DNA of 64,000 nt, from positions 868,001 to 932,000 of the forward strand of contig JAMYGW020000001.1 in the NCBI GenBank assembly GCA_025617375.2, written 5' to 3'. The first letter of the stretch is position 1; each line of letters begins with the position of its first letter. The notes under the pieces were generated by a model. The model did not search any database. It saw only the letters and a list, made by a program, of their open reading frames with translations, and had not been told where the DNA came from. Source of the stretch: Acarospora socialis (Eukaryota; Ascomycota; Lecanoromycetes; Acarosporales; Acarosporaceae). The translations under genes and the position numbers were made by a program. Positions 59,147-64,000 of the stretch are shown in pieces.

Positions 59147-59642
59147 CGTGAGCTTGCAGCAAGAGTGGTAAGCTGTTGTGTTCTGTTGTTATGCCTTCAG
59201 CCGTCTCCCGGATCAATGTTTCTTTCACAAAGTGTGTTATGGAGCCGACAGGCGTTTTTTCGGGCTCGCTGGTATTGAGTGAATGGTGGGTCGCGGCTCT
59301 TCCAAATGGTAAGTTCCTGTCTAGGGTTGTGCGCAAGGACCAGGTACCGGAGCGACGTGAACGGAGAAATCACTGTTTTGATTATAGAACACAGAGGAAT
59401 CTCGAAATATGAATTAAATTATACATTACCATACATTTGCTAGCTATAGCACTCAAGAGTCATCCAAGTCTACCACATGCAGAGTCAAACAGGTAGCAGC
59501 TCTATGCGTTAATATCTCCCCAGCTCCAAGACAATGCAATCAAATCCTCTATACCAGACCCAGACGCCATGCAATGTCACCCATCGATCATACGACACAG
59601 CAGCCAGGCAACTCACGTAAATCTCTGACCATGTCGTCGATC
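59147..59642. other. Intergenic region
   Basis: Promoter of the RRM-like gene and 3' flank of the transporter. No gene seen. Confidence 0.5.
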
Positions 59643-61551
59643 CTATTTCCCCTTCTCTGTCGGGCTGAACTTACTCAATGCTCGAATCTTCTTTCCATAA
59701 ATGAAGAAAAGGACCGGGATCGGTAACATCGCCGCTGTCAAGAAGCCGAGCAAAGACGTGGCCCACGGTACCCCGAGGTTATGGTACATGTACGAGGCAA
59801 AGAGTGGGAAGCCAGCTCCTGCGGCTGACCGAATGAGAGTATTAGCAGCAAGAGCACTGTTGGCGTGCATCAGATATACGTCGATTATGTACTATCTGCA
59901 AGTTAGTCAAGAAGTTTGCGAAGTGTCTTGTGAGGGATCTCTACATTCAAACCTTGCATGAAGATCATGAGGATACCAGCTCCAATTGGGATACCAGCAA
60001 GCACTTGTGGTATCCAGCTGATATGCGGATTGCTCGTCCACTGCATATTCCAGTCAGCGCCTCTCGTCCAGCTTCAGATTAGACATCTCATGGACTTACC
60101 GCAAACCAGAAGAGACCACAAGGGAGGAATGCAGCTCCGACAATCATTGGCGGAAGACGTTCCTCAGGTACCACTTGGCCTTGCTGCTTCAACTTGCGCG
60201 CAAAACGAGTCTTGGTCACGTACGCGATGATTACCCCGCCAATTAAGACACCAACGGTGATACCAAGAAACGGGAGGGCACCAACCCCAGCGTTCCACTT
60301 GCGCTCCTCTTGAAATGATATTGGGTAGGCTGTGAAGAATAAATAGAGGATACCGTATATCAAGGCCATATATAACGTCAACAGTACCAAGATGGGCTCC
60401 AAGACCAACATGGTGAGAGGTCGAAGCAGATACTTGACAATAATCTCATGGAGGTCGACCTTGGATTCATCGGCTTTGGCATGGATCGCCCAATTCTTGG
60501 TTTCGTATCGAATCTTCTTCGCCCTGCGTTGTAACAGTACTGGCGCATACGTTTCTGGAACAAAGATGAGCCCAATGGTCCAGAACAGAGCGGCCATAAT
60601 CAGCGTAATCCACGCGGTCCACCGCCAGCCAAGATAACTCATCGTGATGAATCCACCGACGATGGGCCCAGCAACTGGACCAATGAACGTAGCGGCCGAG
60701 AAGACGCAGATGGCAATGCCACGATCGACAGGATTCCAGAAATCGGCCAACGCTCCGCCAACGATCGCCAAGGGAGCACACCCGAATAGACCACCGAAGA
60801 ATCGACAGATCAGGATGGTATGTAGGTTTTGCGCAACAGCGACAGGAACCTGGAAGATCGCGAAGATCGCAAATCCAGTGAATAAAGGAATCATACGGCC
60901 ATAGAGCTCGGAAAATGGACCCCACACCAAAGGTCCAAGTGCGAAGCCCTGAGACCATTAGCACCATTTTCAACCCAGAAACAAAGGACAACCTACCAAC
61001 ACAAAGAGACTAGTCCCGAGAGTCGTGACCTCTACGGAAACTCCATATTCCTTCGCAGTGACTTGAGTTGCCGTACTGAACACACTGCTGGCAAACGTGA
61101 TACAGAAGGTCATGAACGCAAGTGCCATGGTGACAGTCCACTTTTGCGAGTTGGGCCAATTCATCGGATTCTCCGGATCATCGGGACCATCCCATTCGAT
61201 CAGGTCAGGGTCCCTCTCCTCCACCTGTCCGTGCCTTTGGTCTCCCCTCTCGGCGGCTTCCTTTTCTACGTCCTGCTCAGCAACGTCTCCAGTGTGCCAC
61301 GACTCGGTATAGGCTGGGTTGCGATGTCTGCTCTGGTAATCGAAGCGCTCTTCTTCGTGCTGCCTCAACGTATCCTCAGAGAGGGCCAAGGCAGACTGTG
61401 GTTCCATACTGAACTGCGAAGGGGTGCTTATGGTGTTGGTATCGAACACCGATTGTCTGTTGGGGTCCATCTCGAAGTGTAGATGCCTCCCATCTCCAAG
61501 CCTGTCGATACTCCCTCGAGGCGTTACTATTCGGCTCCGCTCTATCTCCAT
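59643..61551 (-). CDS. MFS multidrug/polyamine-type transporter (DHA1 family)
   Basis: Plasma-membrane proton antiporter of the major facilitator superfamily. Exons 61551-60997, 60948-60100, 60040-59945 and 59891-59643 give about 582 aa. A long acidic cytosolic N-terminus ends DDPENPMNWPNSQKW, the classic entry to helix 1 in fungal DHA1 proteins. Helix 2-3 shows GFALGPLVWGPFSELYGRMIP (motif A-like), GALADFWNPVDRG follows helix 4, and GPVAGPIVGGFI carries the antiporter motif C. Twelve helices are expected. The splice ...MQGLN|YIIDVYLMHANSALAANT restores helix 11. Closest named groups are Tpo-type polyamine and Flu1-type drug exporters; substrate unassigned. The cytosolic loop after helix 6 (RRAKKIRYETKNW) is typical. 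No linked biosynthetic genes suggest a cluster role. Confidence 0.9.
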
Positions 61552-62190
61552 CGAGACCGTTTTGCGCGGTTCAGTTCTTAGTACTTATCGAGGCGGGCCT
61601 GGTCAGACGTCCTGCGGTGAGGACTTGAGTTGTGGTCTTTTCTGACTACCATCAGTCAGATATAGTCAGGTCTCTGACGCCCGCCTGGAGAAGATGTCAG
61701 AGATCCAGAAAAGTCGACGGTCTTTAGACTGCTGCTGCAATGGAGGTGGGCAAGATCCTTTGAGACGTTATCCAGGTGTGGAATGCAGCCGATGACCCCA
61801 TCACGCCAAAAGGTGTGTGATTGCGTAGACGACATGACTGGGACCTGGCGCAAAAGAGTCTTTCGAGGCCGAATTTCCGGCGAGTGCCTCAATAGTGTCA
61901 GCCAATGAAGGCAACCGCCTAAGATCCTGTTGCCGGGAAGATTGCACGCTTGACGGGCGACTAACGTTAGTTAGCTTTCCGTTTTCGCTTTTGGAAGGAG
62001 AGACTTTTACGGAAGAACGGCATCTTTCCTTCCTTTGCCGATATAACAGATAAGAGTAAGTTACGGTACTTTCGAAAAGCCTGAGATGCCTAGGTACGGG
62101 TTCTCATACAGAGTAAAAGGAGAGCTCAGTCGTACAGTGACTCAGCGTGTTCGGCGAGCATTTATTACGGTGGACGATAACGAGGTTACC
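61552..62190. other. Intergenic region ending at AT-rich block
   Basis: Upstream of the transporter; includes its promoter. Normal composition up to about 62,190. No gene seen. Confidence 0.5.
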
Positions 62191-64000
62191 GACACATCAA
62201 ATTTTTTTCAAATTTTCGCAAAGTGTTAATGAATATTCACCATTAACAACACATAGCCATAGATTGTAGTAGAGAAATCATGATCTATAAGTAGATAATC
62301 AACATTCTCATTGTTGTATGAACAAACTCATCAACTACAACAATGATCATCTTCATCTCAATCATCAATGATATGATGCAAGCACAGAAAGACAAAGTAA
62401 ATACTTTTTAGTATGAAGACTGATCTGAGAAACTGATTGTATGAAGATATATGATAGTGAATTTCAATTCAACAATGTTCAGACACAGATTCTGAAGAAG
62501 TGAGAAAATAAAGTGAAAATTGAAATATAATTAAAAAAAAATCACATCATGATCAGCATGCTGCAGCAAACTTCATATATTAAAGTAATTATTATACAAT
62601 TCTGATTTGTACAATCTACAGCAATATATAACATTACATATTACTGACATCTTTTTAGTGAGAAAGAGAACAAGAAAAAATGTGTCAACTGTGATAAAAG
62701 AAATAATTTATTTCAAGTATTACTCTCTGAAATCTAAGTTGTATGATATTAATGATGTATAGAAATGTATTTCTATATCAGAAAATTTTTGAGATATTTG
62801 CAGCAACTGTCACTGATATGATCACATGATCAGATGTGATCACAATGTAAATATTAAGATTAACAAAATCAAAAAAAAGAAGAAAAAGAAGAAGCAGAAG
62901 AAGTAAACAATTTGAATGTGTTTGAATCATATAACTTGAGCATTAGTCAAATATTTTAAATAAAAAATAGATATATATTAATATAACAAGATAACAAGCT
63001 GTCAAGAAGTGCAGTGTTTTAACTGCTTTCATTGTTCTAATTATCTTTAATATCAGAATCTAAATTGTATGAATAGATTAAGTTGACTACAGTTAACTTG
63101 TTCAACTAATCAGTCTGTACAGTCAATGATGACAACAGTGTATGTTTTTAGCACAAGTATTCTATATATCTCTCAATACAAGTACACAAATCATTTCTTG
63201 TGATCATCAACTCTCATACAATACATCAACAAACTATCATCTGAAGAAATATCAAACTCTGCAGCAGTAAAGTCTTTTAAAGTTGTTAATTGATCTTTGA
63301 ATGATGTATCTTTCTGATATAAAGATTAATAGAGAATTTTAGAAATAAAATTGTATGATTTATTTAAGATGAATTGAATGATTAAGTAACATTCAATTTG
63401 ATTTTTTGAGAAGACTTCTTTTTTTATTCTTTTTTCTTGATCTTTATCTTTGTATCTTCATCAGTCTTCTTTATCTTGATCTTTTTCAAATTATATAATT
63501 CATTCTTCACAAAAGCAATCAATCACAACTTGTATGTATGATTTGTTTTGATGCAATAATCTCTCAATAAAGTTGAGACATTCAAAATCTCTGTGACTGC
63601 TTTGTCTTCAATATGTTTCAGATCTGTCTTAATATTTTATGCAACTGTAAAACAGAAGAGATCATAAGAATATTGTATAACTGAAGAACATTTGATTTCT
63701 GAAAAAATGTCATTTTGTATGAAAGATAACAGATCATTAATGAGATGATTATTTAACAAAAATGTACAGTGTTGTTCTGTACAATATCAAAAGATTTGAG
63801 TTAAAAAAAATTTATATAAATTGTGATGATGTCAGAATTCAAATCACTATATAGTTCAAACTTTCTCAACTTCTTTTCATCATCAGAAGTTTATGAAAAC
63901 TTTTGTCATGCAAGAATGATGATTGTGCAATGTTTAAAAGCTCAACTGTTGATGATTATTGATGAAGAAGTCATATAACTGCTTAGAGCTGTTATGTCAG
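62190..64000. repeat. AT-rich, mutated repeat-like block running off the window
   Basis: From about 62,190 composition changes abruptly to AT-rich; beyond roughly 62,260 I see no CC, GG or CG pairs, the same signature as the transposon interior at 5.9-14.6 kb. No frame is recognisable. The most likely content is one or more decayed mobile elements whose other end lies outside the window. A short inverted pair, TGTTAATG...CATTAACA (62,224-62,247), sits at the edge and may be an element terminus, but no second copy is visible here. Confidence 0.65.

Noticed and set aside
58221-59171. 316-codon plus-strand frame opposite the RRM-like gene
   Set aside because: Antisense shadow; no domain, while the minus strand has conserved exons and splice joins.
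1-64000. CRISPR array, rRNA or prophage
   Set aside because: No regularly spaced direct repeats or rRNA motifs; the genome is eukaryotic.

Overview
The window looks like a chromosomal segment of a filamentous ascomycete (Pezizomycotina). The genes have several short introns (about 47-90 bp, GT...AG, often with a CTAAC- or CTGA-like branch site). They include typical ascomycete proteins: bifunctional THI6, ECM14, the ankyrin-DHHC acyltransferase AKR1, an Arf exchange factor with Sec7 and PH domains, and TTI1. I cannot name the species. All exon joins below were worked out by eye from frame, splice signals and family similarity; where exact, the exon lengths add up to a whole number of codons.

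Layout. 0.7-4.3 kb: an amino-acid/choline-type permease and a convergent 2-oxoglutarate/Fe(II) dioxygenase. 5.66-14.83 kb: one large mobile-element block. A Tc1/mariner-type element with 91-bp terminal inverted repeats and flanking TA contains a complete-looking but decayed Ty3/Gypsy LTR retrotransposon (7,148-13,230, minus strand, 349-bp LTRs, 5-bp target duplication). The interior is extremely AT-rich and almost free of CC, GG and CG dinucleotides, while CA/TG and CT/AG remain common. 15.6-32.8 kb: a conserved unknown gene, ECM14, a cytochrome P450, a 242-bp MITE-like repeat in the P450/SEC7-family intergenic region, the Arf-GEF gene, THI6 and an F-box-like gene. 33.0-33.65 kb: a gene remnant with an in-frame stop.

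34.5-48.6 kb is a dense housekeeping block: TIF5 (eIF5), TTI1 (PIKK stability), AKR1 (palmitoylation), SRP102 (SRP receptor beta), a short-chain dehydrogenase, cystathionine beta-synthase and a secreted agmatinase-like enzyme. 48.6-57 kb is sparser: an FG-GAP/VCBS-type gene remnant, IWR1 (RNA polymerase II import), an unrecognised small gene, then about 3.6 kb with no gene I can support. 57.0-61.6 kb: a gene with a C-terminal RRM-like domain and an MFS drug/polyamine-type transporter. From about 62.2 kb to the window end a second AT-rich block shows the same dinucleotide signature, so a second mobile-element block probably begins there.

The most unusual signal is not a gene cluster but the mutational signature. 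Cytosines followed by C or G have been removed almost to saturation, while CpA and CpT survive. This differs from the CpA-directed RIP known from Neurospora, and it leaves open frames with essentially no Gly, Pro or Trp. I found no convincing biosynthetic cluster, CRISPR, rRNA or tRNA.
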